From positions 6,332,501 through 6,396,500 of the forward strand of contig NZ_PPFB01000001.1 of NCBI RefSeq assembly GCF_002899455.1: a DNA stretch of 64,000 nt, in the 5' to 3' direction. A program made the position numbers and the translations under genes. This document shows positions 29,902 to 37,935 of this stretch, in pieces. Position 1 is the first letter of the stretch. Each line of letters opens with the position of its first letter. The notes beneath the pieces were generated by a model. That model ran no database searches. It saw only the letters and a program-made list of their open reading frames with translations, and was not told the origin of the DNA. Source of the DNA: Streptomyces sp. DH-12. GTDB taxonomy: Bacteria; Actinomycetota; Actinomycetes; Streptomycetales; Streptomycetaceae.

Positions 29902-29943
29902 ATGTATATGCGCGCACGTGTTCTCCCGCCGCCGGCCGCCTGA
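29902..29943 (+). CDS. possible 13-residue leader peptide
   Basis: ATG 29902 opens MYMRARVLPPPAA before a stop, in the 225-bp leader of the second EamA gene. It is followed by the hairpin at 29964-29984. A short peptide plus hairpin could act as an attenuator, but there is no strong ribosome site and no comparative support here. Low confidence. Confidence 0.2.
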   Translation: MYMRARVLPPPAA

Positions 29944-29963
29944 GGCGGGCTCTCCGGCGCATG

Positions 29964-29984
29964 CGCCCGGCAGTGTGCCGGGCG
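29964..29984 (+). promoter_or_regulatory. leader hairpin upstream of EamA gene
   Basis: Inverted repeat cgcccggca-gtg-tgccgggcg, a 9-bp stem with a 3-base loop, 132 nt before the EamA start. Possible terminator of the upstream EamA gene or attenuator of the downstream one. Confidence 0.4.
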
Positions 29985-30116
29985 TCGCGGTGCTGCCCGC
30001 GGACGAAGTCAGCGGACCCCGGTCCCCCCGGCCCCGGCCGGGCCTGAGCCGGGCTCCCTTCCGAACGTCCGCGCCCACGCCGACGCGTGGTGCGCGCCTC
30101 TGCGGAGAGAGAACAC

Positions 30117-31076
30117 GTGTCGAACAACGTCTCCGGCCTGCCCGTCGGGCGTGGCCTGATCTATCTCGTCGTCGCCGGTGCCGCCTGGGGCACCGCGGGC
30201 GCCGCCGCCTCATTGGTCTACCGGACCAGCGACATGGGCCCCGTCGCCCTGTCCTTCTGGCGCTGCGCCGCCGGGCTCGCCGTGCTGTACGCGGTACGGC
30301 TGCTGTCCGGGCGGTCCCGCGCCACCGTCCCCGCGCCGCTGGGCCGCCGGGCGGCGCGGGCCGCGGCCACCGGCATCGGGCTCGCGGTCTTCCAGACCGC
30401 GTACTTCGCCGCCGTCTCCGCGACGGGGCTCGCCGTGGCCACTGTCGTCACCCTGGGCGCCGGTCCGGTGCTGATGGCCGTCGGCGCCCGGCTCACCATG
30501 GGGGAACGGCTGGGACGCGGCGGCCTCGCGTCCGTCGCGGGCGCGCTCCTCGGACTCGTGGTGCTCGTCCTCGGCGGCGAGGACGCGACCGTGGACCCGG
30601 TGGGGGTGCTGCTCGCCCTGCTGTCCGCCGCCGGCTATTCCGCGATGACCCTGCTCACCCGCTGGTGGGGGCGGGACGGCGGCACCGACTCGTCCGGCGC
30701 GACCGTCGGGGCGTTCGCCGTCACCAGTCTGGTGCTTCTGCCGTTCGCCGCGGTCGAGGGGCTGCTGCCGCACACCGACGCGCCCGGCACCCTGCTGCTC
30801 CTGCTGGCCTACGTCGCGACCGTGCCGACCGCGCTGGCCTACGGCCTCTACTTCGCGGGCGCCGCGGTCGTCCGGTCGGCGACCGTGTCCGTGATCATGC
30901 TGCTCGAGCCGGTCAGCGCGGCGGTGCTGGCCGTCGTCCTCCTCGGCGAACGCCTCACGGCGGCGACGCTGGCCGGCACCCTGCTGATGCTGGGGTCGGT
31001 GGCGGGCCTTGCGGTCGGCGAGGCGCGGGACGCGCGGGCCGCCCGTGGAACACGGCGGGACGCCGTCCCGGCCTGA
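30117..31076 (+). CDS. EamA-family (DMT) transporter
   Basis: 319 residues, ten membrane helices in two repeats (first with GLIYLVVAGAAWGTAGAAASLVY, second with GVLLALLSAAGYSAMTLLTRWW). Close to RhaT/YdcZ-like DMT exporters. GTG 30117 is preceded by GGAGAGAGA; the frame is open ten codons further up. A 225-bp leader with a possible peptide and hairpin precedes it. Confidence 0.88.
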   Translation: MSNNVSGLPVGRGLIYLVVAGAAWGTAGAAASLVYRTSDMGPVALSFWRCAAGLAVLYAVRLLSGRSRATVPAPLGRRAARAAATGIGLAVFQTAYFAAVSATGLAVATVVTLGAGPVLMAVGARLTMGERLGRGGLASVAGALLGLVVLVLGGEDATVDPVGVLLALLSAAGYSAMTLLTRWWGRDGGTDSSGATVGAFAVTSLVLLPFAAVEGLLPHTDAPGTLLLLLAYVATVPTALAYGLYFAGAAVVRSATVSVIMLLEPVSAAVLAVVLLGERLTAATLAGTLLMLGSVAGLAVGEARDARAARGTRRDAVPA

Positions 31077-31143
31077 GGTGAGGCAGGGCGCCACCGGTCG
31101 ACCGGAGGCGCCCTGCCCGTGGCCGTCGGGTGTCGCCGCTGCA

Positions 31144-31540
31144 TCAGCGGGTGGCCGGCCCCACCCGCAGGACGCGCCCCCGTGCTGCCGCGTCCCGCGC
31201 GAACCCCGTTCCGACGAGCCGTCGGCCGTGCGGTTCCGGGCCGCCTGCGACCGCTTGCCCCGCGTACGCGGACTCGGCCCGGACATCGGCCGCTCCGAGC
31301 CGGAGGCCGCGGACGCCGGACAGGAGCCTCCCGTACGCGGCCTCGCCCGGTGCGGCCGGTGCGGAGCCGCCCTCCGGCCGGACGTGGCCGACTCGGCGGT
31401 TCAGCAGGGCCGCCTTCTCCGCCGGGTCGTCCACGAGGTGGGCCCGGCAGCGCACCCGCACGGCGGCGCAGAGGCCGGCCGGGGCGCCGTGCCCGGGCGT
31501 CGGCCTGCCCCGTCCCGGGGACGCGCGCGTGGGCGTCGAG
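31144..31540 (-). pseudogene. remnant of an FMN-binding split-barrel (PaiB/pyridoxamine-oxidase-like) gene
   Basis: An open frame of about 130 codons encoding only the C-terminal part of the FMN-binding negative-regulator family: VRVRCRAHLVDDPAEKAALL, then VGHVRPEGG, then YGRLLSGVRGLRLGAADVRA. Family members are about 210 residues. The N-terminal barrel is absent: an in-frame stop lies near 31540 and nothing recognisable continues upstream in other frames. The conserved K-F-K-Y core after VRA is also degraded (ESAYAGQ). Interpreted as a decaying gene; a short re-initiated product from GTG 31461 is possible. Confidence 0.5.
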
Positions 31541-31777
31541 CACGCTCAGCGGGACGTCCGGAGCGGCCTCGGTCGCGGGACGGAGCGGGCCGGAGTGGGA
31601 CGGAGCGGGCCGGGCGGGTCACCGCCTCGCCGTGGTCGGCGTCGCAGGCGGAGCGCGGGGGCTGGACGCGGAGCGGTGCGCCCGGTGGGCCGTCGGCCGT
31701 GGGCCGGCCGAGGTCGTGGGTGGCGGGTCACCGTTGCCGCATGTCGTCGCGGAGTGCGTCCCAGGGGCGGACCGGCA

Positions 31778-32464
31778 TCACAGGGCCGTCAGATACCCGG
31801 GGACCTCGGTGCCGGGGGCCAGACCCGGGTCCGGCTCGGGGACGCCGTAGGCCGTGCGGACGGGGAGGACGCCCGCCCAGTGGGGCAGGGACAGGTCCTC
31901 GGGCTCGTCGTTGACACCGCCGGTGCGCGCCTTGGCGGAGACCTCGTCGAGGCGGAGGCGGAGCACCGCCGTGGCGGCCAGTTCCTTCTTGTCGGCCGGG
32001 CGGGAGCCGGCGGCGCGGCCCGGCACGACGTGGTCGACCAGGGCGTCGAGCGCCCGCCGCTTCTCCTCCGGGTCGGTCACGTCGTACGCCGTGCCGTGCA
32101 CGACCACGGAGCGGTAGTTGACCGAGTGGTGGAAGGCGGAGCGGGCCAGCACCAGGCCGTCGACGTGGGTGACCGTGAGGCACACGGGGAGCCCTTCGCC
32201 GGACCGGGCGGCGGCGCGCAGCGGGCGGGAGCCGGTGGAGCCGTGGACGTAGAGGACCTCGCCGACGCGGCCGTAGAGCGTGGGCAGGACGACCGGGGCG
32301 CCGTCCCGGACGAAGCCGAGGTGGCAGACGTAGCCCTCGTCGAGTATCGCGTGCACCAGGTCCTTGTCGTACCCCGCGCGCTGGGCGGCGCGGGTGGGGA
32401 CGGTGCGCGCGGTGGGCGTGTAGGCGGCGTCGGGTCGCCGCTGCGGTGACTGGGGCCCCTGCAT
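31778..32464 (-). CDS. pyridoxamine 5'-phosphate oxidase family protein
   Basis: 228 residues in the FMN-binding split-barrel family: LDEGYVCHLGFVRDGAPVVLPTLY, then LYVHGSTGSRPLRAA, then AFHHSVNYRSVVVHGTA and DHVVPGR. True PdxH C-terminal signatures are missing, so a flavin-dependent reductase or heme/F420-type role is as likely as PLP synthesis. Starts at ATG 32464 or 32476. Its promoter (tacaat on the minus strand at 32475-32480) is back to back with that of the divergent MocR gene, suggesting a PLP/vitamin B6-linked regulon. Confidence 0.82.
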   Translation of the reverse strand: MQGPQSPQRRPDAAYTPTARTVPTRAAQRAGYDKDLVHAILDEGYVCHLGFVRDGAPVVLPTLYGRVGEVLYVHGSTGSRPLRAAARSGEGLPVCLTVTHVDGLVLARSAFHHSVNYRSVVVHGTAYDVTDPEEKRRALDALVDHVVPGRAAGSRPADKKELAATAVLRLRLDEVSAKARTGGVNDEPEDLSLPHWAGVLPVRTAYGVPEPDPGLAPGTEVPGYLTAL

Positions 32465-32474
32465 GGCCAGCTCC

Positions 32475-32492
32475 ATTGTACTAGTGCATAAT
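32475..32492. promoter_or_regulatory. overlapping divergent promoters with palindromic operator
   Basis: Between the PPOX-family gene (minus) and the MocR gene (plus). A palindrome TGnACTAGTnCA spans 32477-32488. Minus-strand -10 tacaat (complement of 32475-32480) and plus-strand -10 cataat (32487-32492) flank it, and both predicted transcription starts lie within a few nucleotides of the start codons (32464 and 32500), i.e. leaderless or nearly so. A MocR-type regulator bound here would block both. Confidence 0.5.
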
Positions 32493-32499
32493 AAGGTTT

Positions 32500-33837
32500 G
32501 TGCTAGGAGAGTATCGGATCAGTGGGCGGCGCGCAGCGGACATTTCCGCGAGCATCGAGCGGGCGGTGGGGGAGGGGGCCCTGCGGCCGGGCGAACCGCT
32601 GCCTCCCATGCGGGAGCTGGCCGAGCGTCTCGGGGTGAATCCGAACACCGTGGCCGCCGCGTACCGGACCCTGCGCGAGCGTGGGGTCATCGAGACCGCG
32701 GGCCGGCGGGGGAGCCGGGTGCGGCCCAAGCCGGCCACCACCGCCCGGGAACTGATCCGGGTGGAGGTCCCGCCGGGCGTGCGCGACCTGTCCGACGGGA
32801 ATCCCGACCCCGCACTGCTGCCCCCGCTGGCCGGTGCCTTCGCGGCGGCCGCGGCCCAGGGCGACCGGGAGCCGGTGCTGTACGGGCATGCCCCCGTCGA
32901 TCCCGGACTGGAGCGGCTGGCGCGGGCCGGGCTGGACGCCGACGGGGTGCCGGACGGGCCGGTCGCCGTCACCTCGGGCGCGCTGGACGCCGTGGAGCGG
33001 GTGCTCGCCGCCCATCTGCGGACCGGGGACGCGGTGGTGGTGGAGGACCCGGGGTGGGGGAGTCTGCTGGACCTGGTCCCGGCGCTCGGCCTGCGCACCG
33101 TGCCGGTGGCCGTCGACGACGAGGGACCGCTGCCCGGCGACGTGCGCGGGGCGCTGGCGGGCGGGGCGCGGGCGCTGATCGTCACCGACCGCGCGCAGAA
33201 CCCGACCGGCGCCGCGCTGAGCGCCGCACGCGCCCAGGCCCTGCGCGCGGTGCTCGCCGACCACCCCGAGACGCTGCTGATCGAGGACGACCACGGGCAC
33301 CACATCGTCGACCTGCCGCTGCACGCCCTCGCGGGCGCCACGCACCGCTGGGCCTTCTCCCGCTCGGCCGCCAAGGCGTACGGGCCCGACCTGCGCCTCG
33401 GGATCCTCACCGGCGACACGCTCACCCTCGACCGGGTGCGCGGCCGGCAGCGGCTCGGGCCCGGCTGGGTCAGCCTGACCGTCCAGCGCGCGGTGGCACG
33501 GCTGTGGGCCGACGGCGCGGTGGATCCGGCGGCCGTCGCGGCGTGCTACGGGCGGCGCCGGGACGCGCTGGCCTCGGCGCTGCGACGGCGCGGGATCACC
33601 GCGCACGGGCGCAGCGGCATGAATCTGTGGGTGCCGGTCCCCGACGAGACCGGGGCGGTCGCCCGGCTGCTGCACGCCGGCTGGGCGGTGGCGCCCGGGG
33701 CGCGCTTCCGGATGACCGCCCCGCCGGGCATCCGCGTCACCGTCTCCACGCTCACGCAGGCGGAGATCGAACCGCTGGCCGAGGCGGTCGCCTCGGCCGT
33801 GCGGCCCGGTGAGGGGGACCGGCGGACCTACGCCTGA
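32500..33837 (+). CDS. MocR-type regulator (GntR HTH + aminotransferase fold)
   Basis: 445 residues. GntR winged helix at about 10-75 (AADISASIERAVGEGALRPGEPLPPMRELAERLGVNPNTVAAAYR), then a fold-type-I aminotransferase domain (about 95-440) with the PLP lysine in FSRSAAKAYGPDLRLG. MocR proteins use PLP or PLP-substrate adducts as effectors and often control vitamin B6 or GABA genes. GTG 32500 appears close to a leaderless start. Divergent from a PPOX-family gene and followed (convergent) by a DMT transporter. Confidence 0.9.
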   Translation: MLGEYRISGRRAADISASIERAVGEGALRPGEPLPPMRELAERLGVNPNTVAAAYRTLRERGVIETAGRRGSRVRPKPATTARELIRVEVPPGVRDLSDGNPDPALLPPLAGAFAAAAAQGDREPVLYGHAPVDPGLERLARAGLDADGVPDGPVAVTSGALDAVERVLAAHLRTGDAVVVEDPGWGSLLDLVPALGLRTVPVAVDDEGPLPGDVRGALAGGARALIVTDRAQNPTGAALSAARAQALRAVLADHPETLLIEDDHGHHIVDLPLHALAGATHRWAFSRSAAKAYGPDLRLGILTGDTLTLDRVRGRQRLGPGWVSLTVQRAVARLWADGAVDPAAVAACYGRRRDALASALRRRGITAHGRSGMNLWVPVPDETGAVARLLHAGWAVAPGARFRMTAPPGIRVTVSTLTQAEIEPLAEAVASAVRPGEGDRRTYA

Positions 33838-33850
33838 GAGGCGGCGGCCC

Positions 33851-33980
33851 CGTCCCGTGACGTCGGCCGTTTCGGTTTGGCCTGGACCGGTGCCGCCCCC
33901 GCCGGCACGACGGCCCGTCCCGTCACGCCGGCCGTTTCGGCTTCACCTGGGTCAGCGCCGCCCCCGCCAGCACGACGGCC
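33851..33980. repeat. 65-bp imperfect tandem duplication
   Basis: Copy 1 is 33851-33915 and copy 2 is 33916-33980, both starting cgtcccgt and ending gcacgacggc. Copy 2 encodes the last residues and stop of the DMT transporter on the minus strand; copy 1 lies just downstream and has lost the stop. Copies differ at about nine positions, so the event is old. Confidence 0.85.
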
Positions 33981-34873
33981 GCGCCGACCGGTGTCGACCA
34001 GGTCAGCGTCTCGCCCAGCAGCAGGACGCCGGCCGCGGCGGCGATGACCGGGACGAAGTAGGTGACCATCTGGCCGGTCGTCGGGCCGACCTCCGCGACG
34101 ATGCCGTACTGGACGAGGACCGCCAGGCCCGTGCCGAGTGTGCCCAGCGCGGCGATCGCCAGCAGCGGTCCGATCGCCAGGCCCGACGGCGCCGACGTGA
34201 ACAGCGGGGTCACGATCGCCAGTTGCACCGTCGCGAGCAGCAACTGGCCGCCGGTCAGCGACAGGTGGGAGTGGCTGCTGCCGGCGAGGGTGCGGCGGAC
34301 GTAGATCCAGCCGACGGGGTAGCTCAGCGAGGCGATCAGGGCCAGGGCCGTGCCGCGCGCGTCCAGGCCCTCGAAGCCCTGCCACGCCCCCAGCACGGTC
34401 AGCACCCCGAGGAAGCCCAGGCCCAGCCCGGCCACCCGCACCCGGGTCGGCCGGTCCTCGCGCAGCGCCACCAGGGACAGCGCCATGCCCCACAGCGGGG
34501 AGGTCGCGTTGCAGATGCCGGCCAGGGTGGACGGGATGGTCAGCTCCGCGAAGGCGAACAGCGAGAACGGCAGGGCGTTCAGCAGGAAACCGGCGACCGC
34601 CAGGTGCCCCCAGGTGCGGGCGCCGCGCGGAAGCCCCTCCCGCCGCACCGCCATGGCCACCGCCAGCACGGCCGTGCCGAACGCCAGCCGCCCCAGGGTG
34701 ACCTGGAACGGGGCGTAGCCCTGCGTGCCCACCTTGATGAGGAGGAAGCTGAAGCCCCAGATCAGGGACAGGGCGACGAAGCGCAGCCTCCAGTCGAGGC
34801 GGGGGCGGGCGGGTGCGGGCGCGGGGTCGGTCGGATCCGGCGCGGTGGTGGTGGTCGCGGTGACGCTGCTCAT
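33923..34873 (-). CDS. EamA-family (DMT) transporter
   Basis: 316 residues, ten helices: LSLIWGFSFLLIKVGTQGYAP at the start of the first repeat and a second repeat from about residue 165. The C-terminus VLAGAALTQVKPKRPA is duplicated downstream as a 65-bp tandem repeat. Divergent from the LysR gene, with which it shares a regulatory region; it is a plausible target. The three DMT genes in this region are distant paralogues, not recent copies. Confidence 0.88.
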   Translation of the reverse strand: MSSVTATTTTAPDPTDPAPAPARPRLDWRLRFVALSLIWGFSFLLIKVGTQGYAPFQVTLGRLAFGTAVLAVAMAVRREGLPRGARTWGHLAVAGFLLNALPFSLFAFAELTIPSTLAGICNATSPLWGMALSLVALREDRPTRVRVAGLGLGFLGVLTVLGAWQGFEGLDARGTALALIASLSYPVGWIYVRRTLAGSSHSHLSLTGGQLLLATVQLAIVTPLFTSAPSGLAIGPLLAIAALGTLGTGLAVLVQYGIVAEVGPTTGQMVTYFVPVIAAAAGVLLLGETLTWSTPVGAAVVLAGAALTQVKPKRPA

Positions 34874-34896
34874 GCCGATAACGATGAGGCAGACTC

Positions 34897-34940
34897 ATCT
34901 CGTAGCACAATCGAGAATTCGCACGCGATATCTCGTAGCA
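34897..34940. promoter_or_regulatory. LysR binding-site candidate, two direct repeats
   Basis: atctcgtagca occurs at 34897-34907 and again at 34930-34940, spaced 33 bp (three helical turns) apart. The first copy also forms a palindrome tctcg-N9-cgaga (34898-34916), matching the T-N11-A style of LysR sites. Located between the DMT gene and the divergent lysR gene. Confidence 0.65.
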
Positions 34941-34948
34941 TCGCTTAC

Positions 34949-35956
34949 ATGTTGAACCTGGATCGCCTGCGCACCCTCGACGCCCTCGCCCGGCACGGCT
35001 CGGTCAGCGGCGCGGCGGAGGGGCTGCACATCACCACCTCGGCCGTCTCCCAGCAAATGGCCAAGCTGGAACGCGAGGTCGGCCAGCGGCTCCTCGCCAA
35101 GCACGGGCGCGGTGTGCGGCTCACGGACGCGGGCCGGCTGCTCGCCGAGCACGCCGCGCGCATCCTGTCCCAGGTGGAACTGGCCCAGGCCGACCTGGAG
35201 GCGCAGCGCGGTCAGGTCGCGGGCGAACTGCGGATGTCCGCCTTCCCGACCGCCGCCCGCGGACTGTTCCCGCTCGCGCTCGCCGACCTGCGGCAACGGC
35301 ATCCGGCCCTGCGGGTGCGGTCGCGGGAGCTGGAACCCGAGAACGGCATCCGGGACGTGGTCCGCGGCGACCTCGACCTCGCGGTGGTGCTCGACTGGTA
35401 CAACAAGCCGATGCCGCTGCCCGACGGGCTGGTCAGGGCCCTGCTGCTGGACGACCCGGCCGACGTCGCCCTGCCCGCCGGCCATCCGCTCGCGGGCCGT
35501 GCGGAGATCGACCTCGCCGAGCTGGCCGAGGACGAGTGGATCACCTGGGGCGAGGGCGAGTTCTGCCACGAGTGGCTGATGTTCACCCTGCGCTCCAGGG
35601 GCGTCGAACCGATCGTCGCCCACCGCGCCGCCGAGAGCCACACCCAGCTCAACCTGGTCGCGGCGGGGCTCGGGGTGTGCGTCGCGCCGCTGCTGGGCCG
35701 CGACCCGCTGCCCGGCGGGGTGGTGACCGTGCCGCTGCGGCAGCGCGTCCGGCGGCACGTGTTCGTCGTCTGGCGCGCCGACGCCGACCGCCGCCCGTCG
35801 ATCCGCGCGGCGGTACGGGCGCTGCGGGCGGCGGGGGAGCGCTTCGGGGGCGCCCCCGGGGAGGGCGTCCTCCGGGACACCGTCCCGGAGGACGCCGCGC
35901 GGGTCAGGACACCGGAGGACGCCGCGCCGGTCAGGACAGGTGCGACAGCTTCCTGA
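34949..35956 (+). CDS. LysR-family transcriptional regulator
   Basis: 335 residues. LysR HTH at about residues 2-60 (LDRLRTLDALARHGSVSGAAEGLHITTSAVSQQMAKLE) and a substrate-binding domain to about residue 290. The last 30 residues hold a nine-residue repeat (EDAARVRTP / EDAAPVRTG). Its 3' end overlaps the convergent PPOX gene by 26 bp. ATG 34949 is chosen by alignment to the family N-terminus; there is no clear ribosome site, so the mRNA may be leaderless. Divergent DMT gene is the likely target. Confidence 0.88.
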   Translation: MLNLDRLRTLDALARHGSVSGAAEGLHITTSAVSQQMAKLEREVGQRLLAKHGRGVRLTDAGRLLAEHAARILSQVELAQADLEAQRGQVAGELRMSAFPTAARGLFPLALADLRQRHPALRVRSRELEPENGIRDVVRGDLDLAVVLDWYNKPMPLPDGLVRALLLDDPADVALPAGHPLAGRAEIDLAELAEDEWITWGEGEFCHEWLMFTLRSRGVEPIVAHRAAESHTQLNLVAAGLGVCVAPLLGRDPLPGGVVTVPLRQRVRRHVFVVWRADADRRPSIRAAVRALRAAGERFGGAPGEGVLRDTVPEDAARVRTPEDAAPVRTGATAS

Positions 35957-36401
35957 AGTCCCAGGACACGACCTTCTCCGGGGTCAGCCGCAGCCACGCG
36001 TGCCGGCCGTCGTGCGGCATCTCGTCCAGGCCGAAGTTCTTCCGGGCGAACAGCGTCTCCGGCACGTCCAGTTCCGCCCGCAGCTCGCCGGTGCGCGGGA
36101 TCTCGCCCACGAACTCCACCCGCCCGGACAGCTCCGCGCCGCGCAGCTCGCCGTACTCCTCGCCCGTGTCGACCACGACCGCCACCCGCGGGTCACGCCG
36201 CAGATCCGCGAACCGCCTGCTGCGCACCACGGAGTACAGCCACATCGAGCCGCCGTCCCACACGAACCACAGGGTGCTCACGTGCGGCATGCCGTCGGCG
36301 GACACCGTGGCGACCCGGCAGGTGCGCTGTTCGGTGAGGAAGCCGTCCAGCTCCCCGGGCGTCATCATGATCCTGCGGCCCCGGCGCTGCGTGGCGGTCA
36401 T
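35931..36401 (-). CDS. PPOX-class FMN/F420-dependent oxidoreductase family protein
   Basis: 156 residues of the split-barrel flavin/F420-binding family: LDGFLTEQRTCRVATVSADGMPHVSTLWFVWDGG, then YSVVRSRRFADLRRDPRVAVVVDTG. Belongs to the small group without PdxH catalytic signature. ATG 36401 has AGGAGG five bases upstream. Transcribed toward, and overlapping by 26 bp, the end of the LysR gene. Cofactor (FMN, F420 or biliverdin) is not determined by sequence. Confidence 0.82.
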   Translation of the reverse strand: MTATQRRGRRIMMTPGELDGFLTEQRTCRVATVSADGMPHVSTLWFVWDGGSMWLYSVVRSRRFADLRRDPRVAVVVDTGEEYGELRGAELSGRVEFVGEIPRTGELRAELDVPETLFARKNFGLDEMPHDGRHAWLRLTPEKVVSWDFRKLSHLS

Positions 36402-36474
36402 ACGGCCCCTCCTGCGGTCCTGCTGTGCTTGTGCCGTGCACGGAATTCCCCCATCGTGCACGGGCGGCGGCGGT

Positions 36475-36969
36475 TCAGGCGAGGGTGATGGAGTCGCCGT
36501 CGACGGTGATCCGCACCGCGGGCAGCGGCTTGGTCGCCGGACCGCTGCTCACACTGCCGTCAGCGATGGAGAAGTTGCTGTTGTGGCAGGGGCAGTTGAT
36601 GAGCCCGTCGGAGACGCTCTTCACCGCGCAGCCCTGGTGGGTGCAGGTCGCGGAGAACGCCTTGAACTCGCCCGCCGACGGCTGGACGACCACCACCTGC
36701 TGGTCGGCGAACACCTTGCCGCCGCCCTCGGGGATGTCGGCGGTCGACGCGAGCGGCGTGCCGCCGGCGGCGTCCCCGCCGCCGGAACCCTCGGCGCTGC
36801 CGCCGCCGTTCGCGGCGTCGTCCGCCGTGCCGCCGGACTCCGCCGAGGCGGGCGCGTCGTCGTCGGAACCCCCGCAGGCGGTCAGCGCCACGGCGAGGCC
36901 GGCGGCCCCCGCGGCCGCCACCACGGTACGGCGGGCGGGTCCCGATGCGGACTGGAACGATACGGTCAT
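36475..36969 (-). CDS. Rieske [2Fe-2S] lipoprotein
   Basis: 164 residues. N-terminus with twin arginines (PARRTVVAAAG) and lipobox LTAC (C32), then a Ser/Gly-rich linker, then a Rieske domain: C109-T-H111 and C126-P-C-H129, with C114 and C128 for the structural disulfide. Likely exported by Tat, as cofactor-loaded Rieske proteins are, and anchored as a lipoprotein. Monocistronic; the partner enzyme is not adjacent. Confidence 0.9.
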   Translation of the reverse strand: MTVSFQSASGPARRTVVAAAGAAGLAVALTACGGSDDDAPASAESGGTADDAANGGGSAEGSGGGDAAGGTPLASTADIPEGGGKVFADQQVVVVQPSAGEFKAFSATCTHQGCAVKSVSDGLINCPCHNSNFSIADGSVSSGPATKPLPAVRITVDGDSITLA

Positions 36970-37170
36970 GCCGGTGTGTCCCTTCCGGGGATGGAGCGTG
37001 ATCTGGAAACAGGTACGGTCAGCGGGCCCACGCCGTTCAAGCAGCGCCGACAGCTTCGCCCACGCACGGTCGGAGGGGCGTAAGCCGGCGCTGTCGTTCG
37101 CCTGTCGGTCACCTGCGGCGCGTCACCGGGCCGCCTCCGACGTGCGGCGACACGCCAGTAGCCTGGGGCG

Positions 37171-37935
37171 ATGCTCAAGGAAGTCATCGCGACCCGATTC
37201 ATCGCGCCGCTGCGCGAGGGCGGCTCGCTCCCGGGACTGATCGAGGCGGACGACCTCGGCACCTACGCGCTGAAGTTCACCGGCGCCGGACAGGGCCGCA
37301 AGACGCTCGTCGCCGAGGTCGTCTGCGGGGAACTGGCCCGCCGGCTGGGGCTGCGGGTGCCGCGCCTGGTCACCGTGGAACTCGACCCGGTGCTCGGGCT
37401 CGGCGAACCCGACCCCGAGGTGCAGCAGCTGCTGAAGTCCAGCGGCGGCACCAACCTCGGGACGCGCTTCCTCTCCGGCGCCCTCGGCTTCGACCCGCTC
37501 GCCTTCGAGGTGAGCCCCGAGGAGGCCGGCCGGATCGTGTGGTTCGACGCGCTGGTCAACAACGTCGACCGCTCCTGGCGCAACCCCAACATGCTGCACC
37601 TGCGCGGGGAGCTGTGGCTCATCGACCACGGCGCGACCATGATCTGGCACCACAACTGGCCCGGTGCCGAGACCTCCGCCGCCCGCCCCTACGACGCCTC
37701 CGACCACGCCCTGCGCGGCGCCGCGCCGGACGTCGCCGCGGCGGCCGCGGACCTCGCCCCGCGCATCACCGAGGACCTGCTGGCCGAGGTCACCGCCCAG
37801 GTCCCCGACGTCTGGCTGGCCGGAGAACCCGGCTTCGACCGTCCCGACGACCTCCGGCGCGCCTACGCCCGCCCGCTGCTCGCCCGCGCCGACGGGATCC
37901 ACCACCGCATCAAGGGCCTCGAGGGGGACCGGTGA
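37171..37935 (+). CDS. HipA-like kinase-fold protein
   Basis: 254 residues. Kinase-like elements: ALKFTGAGQGRKTLVAEVVCGELARRLG (nucleotide/lysine region), VNNVDRSWRNPN (catalytic-loop equivalent) and LWLIDHGATMIWHHNW (metal-binding DxG equivalent). These match HipA-C-type domains, but the HipA N-terminal cap is missing and no HipB is nearby. The stop overlaps the start of the DUF3037 gene by four bases. Function unknown; a signalling or toxin-antitoxin-like pair is inference. Confidence 0.75.
   Translation: MLKEVIATRFIAPLREGGSLPGLIEADDLGTYALKFTGAGQGRKTLVAEVVCGELARRLGLRVPRLVTVELDPVLGLGEPDPEVQQLLKSSGGTNLGTRFLSGALGFDPLAFEVSPEEAGRIVWFDALVNNVDRSWRNPNMLHLRGELWLIDHGATMIWHHNWPGAETSAARPYDASDHALRGAAPDVAAAAADLAPRITEDLLAEVTAQVPDVWLAGEPGFDRPDDLRRAYARPLLARADGIHHRIKGLEGDR

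Noticed and set aside
31541..31777. Continuation of the split-barrel pseudogene N-terminus
   Set aside because: No frame in this stretch encodes the expected N-terminal barrel residues.
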